From Clostridia bacterium (GTDB lineage: Bacteria > Bacillota > Clostridia > Christensenellales > Aristaeellaceae), in NCBI GenBank assembly GCA_017464305.1, contig JAFUDS010000024.1, positions 124,001 to 188,000 of the forward strand: a stretch of DNA of 64,000 nt, in the 5' to 3' direction. The position numbers and the translations under genes were made by a program. Below are positions 33,593 to 42,900 of the stretch, one piece after another. The notes under the pieces are model-generated. The model did not search any database, had not been told where the DNA came from, and saw only the letters and a program-made list of their open reading frames with translations. The first letter of the stretch is position 1; the number at the start of each line of letters is the position of its first letter.

Positions 33593-35448
33593 CAGGCGCT
33601 CTCCTCCTCTCGGCTCATGCTCTGGATGCGGTCAATCTCCTGGAACAGGCCCGGCTGATTCCGCAGCTCCTCCGGCGTGCCCAATTGGGCCACCCGGCCA
33701 TGGTCCAGCACCAGCACCTGATCCGCCTTGGAAAGGGTGGTCATGCGGTGGCTGATGAGAATGATAGTGGCCTGGCCGAATTTTTTCTCCAGGGCCTGGC
33801 GAATCTTCGCGTCGGTCTCCGTATCCACGGCGGAGAGAGAATCGTCGAAGATCATGATAGGAGCCTTCTGGGTCAGCATCCGGGCGATAGCCGCCCGCTG
33901 CTTCTGGCCGCCGGAGAGGGTTACGCCCCGCTCGCCCACGAAGGTTTCGTATCCCTTGGAGAAGCCCTGGATGGTCTCCTCCAGGCAGGCGGTGCGGCTG
34001 GCCTCCGCCAAATCCTCCTCCTGGAGGTCCGGGGAGGTGATCTTCAGATTCTCCCGCAGCGTCCGGGAGAAAAGGAAGGGCTCCTGCAGCACGATGCCGA
34101 TACCGCCCCGCAGGTGGCTCAGGCGCATTTTCTGAATATCCTGCCCGCCGATGGTGATGCGTCCACCGCTTTCCGGCAGGGGATAGAGCCGGTCCAGCAG
34201 GTACATCATGGTGCTCTTGCCGGAGCCCGTGCCCCCCAGGATACCCAGAGTGGTTCCCGCCGGGATGGTCAGATTGATGTCATGCAGCATCTCCGAGGCC
34301 GCACCGTCGTAGGCGAAGGACACATGCTCGAAGCGGATGTCCTGGTCCAGGGGCGGGGTCGTGCCCGCGGGATCGTCCACTTCCTCCTCCGCGTCCATGA
34401 TCTCTCCGATGCGCTCCATGGACACCCCGGCCTTGCTCATTTCGCTGATCATCCGGCCCAATTGCCGAATGGGCCAGACCAGCATGCCGTTGTAGCTCAG
34501 GAAGGCGATGTATTCGCCGCTGGTCATCTGGTCCCGCAGGCAAAAGATGACCCCGAACACCACCACCAGCATCACCTGGATGCCAGAGAGCACGTCGCTG
34601 GTGCTCCAGAAGCGGGACATGATTTCCCCCATCCGGACCCACAGGGAGGTGTAGTATTCATTCTGGACGTCGAACCGGTCCCGCTCGTACCGCTCCCGGC
34701 CGAAGGCCCGCACCACCCGCACGCCGGTCAGGTTTTCCTGCACCATGGCGGAGAGCTTGCCCTCGTTTTCGTCGCATTTCTGGAAGCCTTCCCAGATCTG
34801 GTGGTGGAAATGAATGGAGTATCCGATGATAGCCGGAACGGGGATCATAGCGATCAGGGTCAGGGGGATGTTCATCCCCAGCATGAACACCAGGCTCAGC
34901 ACCAGCAGAATCAGGATCCGGATCAGCCCCGTCAGTTGCTCGGAGATAAAGTTCCGGGTGGTTTCAATGTCGCTGGTGCAGCGCTGAATGATGTCCCCCG
35001 TGTGGTGCTCCATGTGCCATTGGAAGGGGAGACGCTCGATGTGGGTGTACAGAGTGTCCCGCATGGTTTTTACCAGGGTTTCCCCGCCCCAGGCGTTGAA
35101 AACCCGGAAGCCGTACTGGGAAACCGCCTTCACCACCGCCACGACCATGATGGCCAAGGCCATTATCCACAGCCGCTCTCGCAGATAAGCCGGGCCACCG
35201 GCGGCGTCCAGCAGCTGCTGAACGAAGGGGCTCAGGGATTCCGTCCCCGCCCCGCCAATGACTTGGTCCACCGCCACGCGGATGATCTGGGGCGTCACCA
35301 TATCCGCCAGAGCGGAAAAAACCGCCGCCAGCATGCATAGCAGGAAGAAGCCCCGGCTGCCCTTCAGAAATTTCCAGATTAACCCGCTCCGCCCGGAGCG
35401 GGAAAAATGATTCGGGGTAGTGTTGTTATTGTTATTCGCTTCGCTCAT
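33592..35448 (-). CDS. ABC exporter half-transporter (degenerate Walker B subunit)
   Basis: A 618-residue half-transporter. The unusual N terminus MSEANNNNNTTPNHFSRSGRSG precedes six spans and an ATPase domain with Walker A GGTGSGKST, a consensus signature VTLSGGQKQR and switch ISHRMTTL. Walker B reads IMIFDDSLSAVD, with Asp in place of the catalytic Glu, so the ATP site that uses this residue is non-hydrolytic, as in TM287 or BmrC. It is the first gene of the two-gene operon, preceded by a terminator of the gap gene. Together the pair makes one heterodimeric exporter. Confidence 0.93.
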   Translation of the reverse strand: MSEANNNNNTTPNHFSRSGRSGLIWKFLKGSRGFFLLCMLAAVFSALADMVTPQIIRVAVDQVIGGAGTESLSPFVQQLLDAAGGPAYLRERLWIMALAIMVVAVVKAVSQYGFRVFNAWGGETLVKTMRDTLYTHIERLPFQWHMEHHTGDIIQRCTSDIETTRNFISEQLTGLIRILILLVLSLVFMLGMNIPLTLIAMIPVPAIIGYSIHFHHQIWEGFQKCDENEGKLSAMVQENLTGVRVVRAFGRERYERDRFDVQNEYYTSLWVRMGEIMSRFWSTSDVLSGIQVMLVVVFGVIFCLRDQMTSGEYIAFLSYNGMLVWPIRQLGRMISEMSKAGVSMERIGEIMDAEEEVDDPAGTTPPLDQDIRFEHVSFAYDGAASEMLHDINLTIPAGTTLGILGGTGSGKSTMMYLLDRLYPLPESGGRITIGGQDIQKMRLSHLRGGIGIVLQEPFLFSRTLRENLKITSPDLQEEDLAEASRTACLEETIQGFSKGYETFVGERGVTLSGGQKQRAAIARMLTQKAPIMIFDDSLSAVDTETDAKIRQALEKKFGQATIILISHRMTTLSKADQVLVLDHGRVAQLGTPEELRNQPGLFQEIDRIQSMSREEESA

Positions 35449-35480
35449 TTCTTTCCTTCTCCCTTAAAGGATATAAAGGC

Positions 35481-35526
35481 ATAAAAGGAGCCCATTCTCC
35501 TTTTATACCGGAAGAATGGGCTCCTT
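35481..35526 (-). terminator. Hairpin between gap and the ABC exporter operon
   Basis: Perfect 14-base arms AAGGAGCCCATTCT and AGAATGGGCTCCTT with a 14-base loop, followed on the minus strand by TTTTAT. It most likely ends the gap transcript. It lies only 33 bases upstream of the exporter start, so an attenuation role is also possible. Confidence 0.65.
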
Positions 35527-35607
35527 AGACATCTGAATGAAGATTCCTTTTATGCCTCTCAGGCGGAAAGAATCTTGTCAGCTCGCACACTTCGCTTTCT
35601 TAGAGGC

Positions 35608-35659
35608 GCGGGGCGCAGCCCCGCACCACTATTTTCCCCGTCCCCCGCCGCAGCGGGGG
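35608..35659. repeat. GC-rich palindrome pair, same core as at 963-983
   Basis: GCGGGGC-gca-GCCCCGC at 35608-35624, identical to the core at 963-983, followed by CCCCCGC-cgca-GCGGGGG at 35642-35659. Both loci continue with GGGG-rich stretches, so they appear to be copies of one mosaic element. Confidence 0.6.
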
Positions 35660-35714
35660 GAGGGGTGTAGGGGAGAGGGGTCCCTCCCTAACGAATCAAG
35701 ACTAGATACGCGAA

Positions 35715-36785
35715 TTATTTCAATTCGGCGAAATACTTGATGGTGCGGACCATCTGGCTGGTGTAGCTGTTCTCATTGTCATACCAGGACACGACCTGCA
35801 CCTGATAGGTGTCGTCGTCAATCTTGGTCACCATGGTCTGGTTGGCATCGAACAGAGAGCCATAGGTCATGCCGATGATGTCGCTGGAGACCAGCTTCTC
35901 GGTGGTGTAGCCGAAGGACTCAGAGGACTGGGCCTTCATAGCGGCGTTGATGGATTCCTTGGTCACGTCCTTGCCCTTGACGACGGCCACCAGGATGGTG
36001 GTGGAGCCAGTGGGCACGGGCACGCGCTGGGCGGAGCCGATCAGCTTGCCGTTCAGTTCCGGAATCACCAGGCCGATGGCCTTGGCAGCGCCGGTGGAGT
36101 TGGGAACGATGTTGGCGGCGCCAGCGCGAGCACGCTGCAGGTCGCCCTTCCGATGGGGACCATCCAGGATCATCTGGTCACCAGTGTAGGCATGCACGGT
36201 GGTCATGATACCGGAAACGATCGGATAAGCATCGTTCAGCGCCTTGGTCATGGGGGCCAGGCAGTTGGTGGTGCAGGAAGCGGCGGAGATGATGGTATCT
36301 TCGGCCTTCAGCACTTCGTTGTTCACGTTGTAGACGATGGTGGGCAGGTCATTGCCCGCGGGAGCGGAGATAACGACCTTCTTGGCGCCAGCGTCGATAT
36401 GGGCCTGGCTCTTGGCCTTGGAGGTGTAGAAGCCGGTGCACTCCAGCACCACGTCCACATCCAGGGCTTTCCAGGGCAGGTTCGCAGCCTTGGGCTCAGC
36501 GTAGATGGTGATTTCCTTGCCGTCCACGGTGATGGAGCCAGGAACCTTCACGGTCTTGCCATCTTCTTCGAAGACGGGCTCCTTGGATTCGACGGTGTGC
36601 TTATTTTCGCCGATGACGCCGCAGAAGCCCTTCTGCGCGGTGTCATACTTCAGCAGGTGCGCCAGCATGGCGGGAGAGGTCAGGTCGTTGATCGCGACGA
36701 TCTCGTACCCCGGAGCGTTGAACATCTGACGGAAAGCCAGACGGCCGATACGGCCAAAGCCATTGATTGCAACTTTCACTGCCAT
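35715..36785 (-). CDS. gap: Glyceraldehyde-3-phosphate dehydrogenase
   Basis: A 356-residue GAPDH, slightly longer than the usual 335. It has the NAD motif [14 protein letters not shown], Asp34 (AINDL) indicating NAD preference, the catalytic Cys171 in [12 protein letters not shown], and [31 protein letters not shown]. It converts glyceraldehyde-3-phosphate and phosphate to 1,3-bisphosphoglycerate in glycolysis. Start at 36785 with ACAGGAGGG ahead. Its own promoter is clear, and no pgk or tpi follows, so it is monocistronic here. Confidence 0.97.
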   Translation of the reverse strand: MAVKVAINGFGRIGRLAFRQMFNAPGYEIVAINDLTSPAMLAHLLKYDTAQKGFCGVIGENKHTVESKEPVFEEDGKTVKVPGSITVDGKEITIYAEPKAANLPWKALDVDVVLECTGFYTSKAKSQAHIDAGAKKVVISAPAGNDLPTIVYNVNNEVLKAEDTIISAASCTTNCLAPMTKALNDAYPIVSGIMTTVHAYTGDQMILDGPHRKGDLQRARAGAANIVPNSTGAAKAIGLVIPELNGKLIGSAQRVPVPTGSTTILVAVVKGKDVTKESINAAMKAQSSESFGYTTEKLVSSDIIGMTYGSLFDANQTMVTKIDDDTYQVQVVSWYDNENSYTSQMVRTIKYFAELK

Positions 36786-36840
36786 TGGAAAATCCCTCCT
36801 GTAATAATTCATCCATTGAGCCCTATCGGACCCAACCCTT

Positions 36841-36869
36841 ATGATAACTGTTTTTTCTTTGTTTGGCAA
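36841..36869 (-). promoter_or_regulatory. Promoter of gap
   Basis: TTGCCA (36869-36864), a 17-base A-rich spacer and TATCAT (36846-36841), about 55 bases ahead of the start codon. Confidence 0.8.
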
Positions 36870-37075
36870 CCTTTTTTTCGAAAATTTCCATTATTTTTCA
36901 CCCCTTACGAAGCCCCTTCGTGCCGCAGCACCACCATTACCGTCTTGGTCAGGATCTTCAAGTCCTGTTAGTTCTGTAATTTGGATTGCTCACTTGTTTT
37001 ATAAAATCATAAACCGATCTATGATAGTTTTGTCTTCCTACTCGGTGCAAACAATCCTGATATTTTTTTCTTCCA

Positions 37076-38296
37076 CTATTTGATAATCTTTCGAGAATGA
37101 TCTATCCCCTTCGCTTTCGGCAGGGCGATGCCCATGAGGCCTGCGATGGTGGGAGCTACATCCCGCATGGGCATGGCAGGCATTTCGTACCCAGCGCGGA
37201 TGCCCTTTCCCCAGACGGCGAAGAGGCAGTTTTCCGCCTTGTGGCCGGGGCCAAAGCCATGGGTGGCTTTTTCCCTTTTACCTTCATCCAGGCCATCGCT
37301 GAAGACCACCTGATCCGCTGCCTCGCAGGCAAAGGCCACATTTTTCACCGCATTCATCCTATCCAAATCTGCCCGGGAATACAGACGGAGGATGCCATTT
37401 TCCGCCAGATGATCCTGCAGGACGGCCAGGGCATTTTCCACATCTGCATTCTGATATTTCGCGAAGAAATAGGCGCTCTCCCCATTGCTCTGGACGCCAA
37501 AATCATCGGCCAAGCCCAGCTTCTGCAGGCTCTCCGTCAGGTTGATGGTCTTGGAAATATCCGACTGGCCGTGATCGCTGACAGCGATGAGCAGGGCGTT
37601 TTCCATGCCAGGGGTTTCTTCCATGGCTTTTCGAATTTGATTCAGCCGATCCTCGTTGCGCTGGATGGCGGAGATTGCTTCCTTACTAAAGACGCCATGA
37701 TGGTGCCTCATTTCGTCCAGATCGATCAAATGCACCGCCGTTAGATCCGGCTTTTTCTTCCGGATTGCCTGGGCAGTGATGGCGGCAGCATAATCACTGA
37801 GACCAGGTTCAGAAATTCCCTGGCGCAGGGAGCCGAAGCGCCTTTCTGAATCCAGCACAAAGAGGGGAGTGCCATAGCGCAGGGTTTTCAGGACCACGTT
37901 TTCTCCCGGCAGAGGGTGCACCTCTGGGAAGCACAAATCTGCCGTAGGGTTTTTGCAGCACACCGGCCAGAGCACGGAGCAGTTTTTTCCTCCAGCATTT
38001 TTTACCGCATCGAAGAGGGTAGGCACGGCGATATGCTTCCGCTCCCAGTACCAAACCCGTTCCTTTCCGGGAGTTTCTGGTTGATAGGGTTGATTCTGTC
38101 CCACATGGGTATTCACGGGATCGCAGCCGGTGATCAGGGTTACATGGGCTGGATAGGTCAGGGCAGGGAAGACTGTCTTCACCTGGCGGCAGACGCTGCC
38201 CTCCTGAATCATCTTCGTTAAGCCACCATCGGGCCTCAAATACTGAAAATCCGCATCAAAAAAGGCATCCAGGGAAACCAGCACCACTTTTCGCAT
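37076..38296 (-). CDS. Alkaline phosphatase superfamily phosphodiesterase/pyrophosphatase
   Basis: A 406-residue enzyme of the type I phosphodiesterase/nucleotide pyrophosphatase group. The metal and nucleophile residues appear in VLVSLDAFF (Asp), TVFPALTYPAHVTLITGCDP (nucleophile Thr in the FPALTYPAH segment), HLIDLDEMRHHHG, VSDHGQSDI and HGFGPGH. No signal peptide, so cytoplasmic. It would hydrolyse phosphodiester or pyrophosphate bonds; the natural substrate cannot be inferred. A GAAAGAGAG stretch precedes ATG 38296. Confidence 0.88.
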   Translation of the reverse strand: MRKVVLVSLDAFFDADFQYLRPDGGLTKMIQEGSVCRQVKTVFPALTYPAHVTLITGCDPVNTHVGQNQPYQPETPGKERVWYWERKHIAVPTLFDAVKNAGGKNCSVLWPVCCKNPTADLCFPEVHPLPGENVVLKTLRYGTPLFVLDSERRFGSLRQGISEPGLSDYAAAITAQAIRKKKPDLTAVHLIDLDEMRHHHGVFSKEAISAIQRNEDRLNQIRKAMEETPGMENALLIAVSDHGQSDISKTINLTESLQKLGLADDFGVQSNGESAYFFAKYQNADVENALAVLQDHLAENGILRLYSRADLDRMNAVKNVAFACEAADQVVFSDGLDEGKREKATHGFGPGHKAENCLFAVWGKGIRAGYEMPAMPMRDVAPTIAGLMGIALPKAKGIDHSRKIIK

Positions 38297-38798
38297 CGGT
38301 TTAAGCTCTCTTTCTTCTTCTACTCAAGCAAATACTGATTCTTCAGATCAGCAGGAAATCTTTTGCTTTCTCTTCGTTTTCTTCGTTCCCTCCGCTCCGC
38401 GGGGGAGCTTTTTCGTGTTTCACTTCATTTATTGTTCTCGCTCCGTGGGAAAACAATCTAATTGAACCCATGGAGAAAAGATACCATTCCTCCCGTCCCT
38501 CGTCAACTGAAAAAATCTGGAAAAGGGGAAAGAGTTGGAATACCTTTTTGTCAAAAGTGGGGATGAAAATCCTATTTCTTACGAAAATTTGACTTTTTAA
38601 GGAAAAGTTGTGGCAATTTTGTGGGGAAAATTTGACAAAAGTGGGGAAAATGGTTAAAATATATCCTGCTTGGGTACGATGCCGCCTTCGCTCCAGGTGG
38701 CTTTTGAATAGATGGATGGGTTATCTCTTGATTCTGGATAGAGGTTACACTTTCCTCCCAAGGAGAGGGAAGAGACCTTTCGGAGGTGCGATGAATCG
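38297..38798. other. Intergenic region with a dispersed palindrome and a promoter
   Basis: About 500 bases between divergent genes. It contains a GC-rich palindrome of the GCTCCCC family (38386-38411, ending CCGCGGGGGAGC) and the promoter of the metallo-hydrolase (38632-38660). A small out-of-frame ATG (38791) overlaps the next gene start. Otherwise A+T-rich with nothing recognised. Confidence 0.5.
38632..38660 (+). promoter_or_regulatory. Promoter of the metallo-beta-lactamase-fold gene
   Basis: TTGACA (38632-38637), a 17-base spacer and TAAAAT (38655-38660). Confidence 0.85.
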
Positions 38799-39680
38799 GT
38801 GGGTCTACAAGTCAGGATTACTCATTTTTTCCACAGCGGTTTCTCCCTGGAGGCCGGGGATCTTCTCTTCGTATTTGACTACTGGCGAGGAGAACATCAG
38901 GAATTAAGCGGCAATAAACAGATTTTACCGGAACAGTTGAAGAAATACCGAGCGGTTTACGTCTTTATCTCCCATGAGCATATAGACCATCTGGATCCCG
39001 TGGTTTTCACGTGGAAGGAGCACGCCAATGTTTCCTATATTGTGTCCTCGGATATGCCGGTCGGGACCCGGGGAAAGCGCATGGCCCCGGGGGATCAGTT
39101 GGAGCTGGAGCAGGGTGTCTCCGTGACGGCCTTTGACTCTACGGACCTGGGGGTCTCCTTCCTGCTAAATATTCAAGGACATCAGTTTTTCCACGCGGGA
39201 GACCTGAATTTCTGGCATTGGCGGGATGAATCCTCCCTGCAGGAAATTGAGGAGGCGGAACGAGAATTCGTCACCGCCGTTCGCCCTCTCAGCCGGGAGC
39301 ACATCGACGTGGCCTTTTTCCCGGTGGATCCCCGGCAGGGGACCATGTTTGAGGCCGGCGCGAATTACTTCATCCTGGAGGTGAAGCCCCGGCTATTAAT
39401 TCCCATGCATTATTTTCACCGGACGGAGATCATCCTGGATTATGCGCGGACAGCAGGCTCCCGGACAACGGAGGTGCTGGCCATGCCCGGTATCGGGGAT
39501 CAGATTCTGGTTGAATTCGACGAGGAAGGATTCTTAAACATTTCCTTCCCTCTGGACGAGGCAGGGGAGGAAGGAGGAAAGGATACGGTGGATAACATCT
39601 CCTCCGATAATCCCTTCGTGGAATCCGACCTGCCCCTTTCTCAATTGGCGGAGAGCGAGGAAGAAGAAAAAGATTTGTAA
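38799..39680 (+). CDS. Metallo-beta-lactamase-fold hydrolase
   Basis: A 293-residue protein of the metal-dependent hydrolase (UlaG/YycJ-like) fold. The metal site SHEHIDHLDP gives His59, His61, Asp63 and His64; FFHAGDLNFWHW adds the next ligands and IPMHYFHR the last His. The C-terminal 45 residues are acidic and poorly conserved. The start is a GTG at 38799, with GGAGG 12 bases upstream, because the only nearby ATG is out of frame. Substrate unknown. It has its own promoter and terminator and is the only plus-strand gene in this stretch. Confidence 0.85.
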   Translation: MGLQVRITHFFHSGFSLEAGDLLFVFDYWRGEHQELSGNKQILPEQLKKYRAVYVFISHEHIDHLDPVVFTWKEHANVSYIVSSDMPVGTRGKRMAPGDQLELEQGVSVTAFDSTDLGVSFLLNIQGHQFFHAGDLNFWHWRDESSLQEIEEAEREFVTAVRPLSREHIDVAFFPVDPRQGTMFEAGANYFILEVKPRLLIPMHYFHRTEIILDYARTAGSRTTEVLAMPGIGDQILVEFDEEGFLNISFPLDEAGEEGGKDTVDNISSDNPFVESDLPLSQLAESEEEEKDL

Positions 39681-39684
39681 ACTA

Positions 39685-39821
39685 TTTTCCACAAGATATC
39701 CACAATGTGGATTATGTTTTCCACATAGGTTGTTGAAATCCGAGAAGCCTTATTTTTCAAGCTTCTCGGGTTTTTTATTTGGAAGAATCCTTATTTTTCA
39801 ATCCTTCCAGCCTGTGGATAA
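39685..39821. promoter_or_regulatory. Cluster of DnaA boxes
   Basis: TTTTCCACA at 39685-39693 and 39717-39725, ATATCCACA at 39696-39704, TAATCCACA on the minus strand at 39706-39714 and a consensus TTATCCACA on the minus strand at 39813-39821. Four boxes in 41 bases is far above chance. It lies between the hydrolase stop and the addA stop. It may be a replication origin element or a DnaA titration site. Confidence 0.65.
39740..39776 (+). terminator. Intrinsic terminator after the metallo-hydrolase
   Basis: CCGAGAAGC pairs with GCTTCTCGG, followed by G and six T residues. It is placed inside the DnaA box cluster. Confidence 0.92.
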
Positions 39822-39864
39822 CTATTTGGTCATGGTTTTTCTCGTTTTGGGCAAATTTTTTTAC

Positions 39865-39928
39865 GCTCCCCGCTCCGCCGGGGAGCTTTTGTAATTTAAT
39901 TTTTATTTTCCCCTGGCTCCCCAGGGGA
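39865..39928. repeat. Two GC-rich palindromes
   Basis: GCTCCCC...GGGGAGC (39865-39886) and TCCCCTGG-ctcc-CCAGGGGA (39909-39928), between two converging genes. They belong to the dispersed palindrome family. Confidence 0.6.
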
Positions 39929-39970
39929 GATTTACTCAGCATTTTTCTCACGAATCGGGGAAATTTATTT

Positions 39971-42900
39971 TCAAGCTTTATGTAACGGAACGATCTCATC
40001 CAGCGCCAGGGCGTACAGGGCAATTTCCTTTACCCTTTGGCCGGTTAGCTCTTCAATGGCTTTGGCATACCATTGAAGCTGGGGGGTGTACTCTTCCCGC
40101 AGCTGGTCCGGCGATTTATTCCGATCCGTCTTATAATCCAAGATCACCCATTCTTCCCCTTCCCGGAAGGCGCAGTCGATGACCCCCTGGAGAATCATAT
40201 CCTGATCGCGATGAATCAGGAGGTTGAAATTCCACTCCCGATGGACCTCATTCGCCTGCAAAATCCGTTGCCCCATGGTGGATTGCCAGAAGGACAGAAT
40301 TTGCTGGTCTCGAATCACTTTTAGCTCCGCTGGCGAAACCATATGATGAGAGATCATATAATCCTTCTGTTGCTGCAGCACCTCTGCGGGATTCACCCCC
40401 TGCTTCAGTTGATCCAGGTTCATCAGGGACAGCAGCCGATGGGTCAGGGTGCCTCGCCAGGCGGCGGTCATCTTTCCCTGCTCCTTCATGAAATCCGGCG
40501 TTTCCGGTAAATCGGTATGAGCCAGACGCTGGGCCAGCTGATCCGGCATCCTCTTCTGTTCCGCGGTCTCCTCCTGCTCCTCTTCCTCCAGCTGTCGTTG
40601 AGCATTTCTGATCAGGGAAGAGACGGATCTCTTTGGCAACGTCGGAGAGGGCTCTTGTTCCTCCTCTTTTTTCCACAATTCATCCACAACCGGTGCAGAA
40701 ATGATGGAATTCAGCCAACCTGTTAAATTGTGGATATCTGATCCTTTTTCCACAATTTGCTGTTGATTTATGGCTGAAACCCTTATTTCATAAGGCTTTG
40801 CGCCTTGTGAATAACTTGTGGATAAAATTTTCGAATCTGCCTGTAAAAAAACTGGCATCCACCAATCCGTATAAGACTTGGCCCCCAGGATTCGGCCATC
40901 CCCTTCGGGCATGGACCAGAGGGGATTGGTATCCTGGCAGGTGAGTAAATACAGCTTCTCCTGAGCCCGGGTCATGGCGACATACAGCAGCCGAACCTTC
41001 TCCGCCATCTCCTCCCGCTTCTTTTTCCAGGAGAAAATCTCCGTAGCCAAGGTAGGTCGGGAGATGCGATGAACTGGATCCTTATAATCCACACACATGC
41101 CCAGGCGGGAATGAAAACAAATCTCCCGCTGGTCCGCCCGCACCGCGCTTTTATCCATGCCCGCACAGAACACCACGGGAAACTGCAGGCCCTTGCTCTT
41201 GTGAATAGTCATGATTCGCACCAGGTCATCCTGCTCGCCCAGGAGGGTAGCCGCCTGCTGATCGCCAAAGGATTGCTGCTCCTTCATATAATTGATGAAC
41301 TGCCGCAGGGTCACGATGCCCTTTTTTGCCGCCTGGGCAGCCTGCTGGGCCAACATTCGGAGGTTTGCCTGCTTTACATCTCCCGCCGGATCCACCGCAA
41401 TGATGAAATAAATTCCCGTCTCCTCGTATAGCCGCCAGATCAATTCGCTGACGCTCATGGTTTCCGCCATATTCTGCCAATGGTGCAATTTCTCCATGAC
41501 GAATCTGCATTTTTCACCCAAAGGGGACTCCTCCTCCAGGCAGGTGTGAAAGGCTTCATGAAAGGAGGAGTCCTTCTCCATATGCTTCAAGCGAATCAGA
41601 GCCAGCTCCTCATCTGTAAACTCAAAGGGCGGCTCGGAGAGAACGGAGAGGAGAGGTAAATCCTGCAGGGGATAATCGATCCAATCCAGCAGATTCCGAA
41701 TGATCTGTACCTCCCGCAGCTGATAATAATCTCCGCTGCCATCGAAGAACACGGGAACCTCCAGCTTGGTCAAGAGCTCTGCCAGGAAGGGACCATCCGT
41801 CTGGACGGCGGGCATCAGAATCACACAATCCCGATACTGATAATACCGACCCTTCTCCGAATAGGGAGTCTGACGCAGAGCAGAAATCTCCTGCTTCAAA
41901 TACAGCGCTAAGGCCTCCAGATCCGAAAGATCCTGTTCTCCTTTGTCGATTTTCTCGATGATGATCGGTTCCGTGCCGGTGGTTTTTCGGCCAGGGACTA
42001 ATTCTTCCCGGCGACTATAGCGAATCTCCGTCACGTTTTCCTTCATGATACTGCGGAAGACCATATTCGTTGCTTCCAAAATTTCAGGGCGAGAACGGAA
42101 GTTGGACTGCAGATAGATGCACTCCGCCTGGGGATCATTGGCTGCTTCGATTTTTTGAATTCGCTCCATAAAGATGATGGGATCCGCCAGACGAAAGCGA
42201 TAGATGCTCTGCTTTACATCGCCCACCATGAAGAGGTGATTTTCCTTTTCCTGTAGCAGATCAATGATGTGATTCTGAACAGCGGAGATATCCTGACATT
42301 CATCCACGAAGATATATCTCCAGGTGGCATGGGCCTCCTCCCGACCTAAGGGATCGGAAAGAATTTGAACAGCATATTGCTCCAAGTCTTGAAAATCCAC
42401 CAATGCTCTGGATTTTTTCTTTTGCTGGAAAAGCTCCTCAGTTTTCAGGAATAGCTGTTGCAGGGCTTCCAAGGATTCCCGAATGTTTTGCCATTCCGAA
42501 ATTGCTTTTTCTCGATCCACCATGAGGAGATCGTCCAGTTCACCAAACTCCTTTTTGAATTGGTTTCTGATTTTCTGATACCGATCCTTCCAATCACTCT
42601 CCTGGGGTGTCAATCCTTTAGGCGTTTTCAGTCTGGCGAAGGATACGGATGCATTGACTGGCTGGCGTTGTTCAATTTGCAATTGTTTCACGTGAAACAA
42701 TTCCGCATCTTCTCGCCAGGTATCCTTATAGGATTCGATGGCACAAACATCCGAAATCATTTTATACATACGAGACAGAAGAATTTCAAGATGGGCCAAA
42801 GCATCATGAGCCATGTCATAGACCGTAGAAAACCAAGGATGAGATTCATCAAAGGTCGATGGAATATTTTCAATATGTTGTTTCATCCATTCTGCAGGAT

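Noticed and set aside
35481..35526. Riboswitch in front of the ABC exporter pair
   Set aside because: It is a single long hairpin with a short T-run and no conserved riboswitch core; a terminator for gap explains it.
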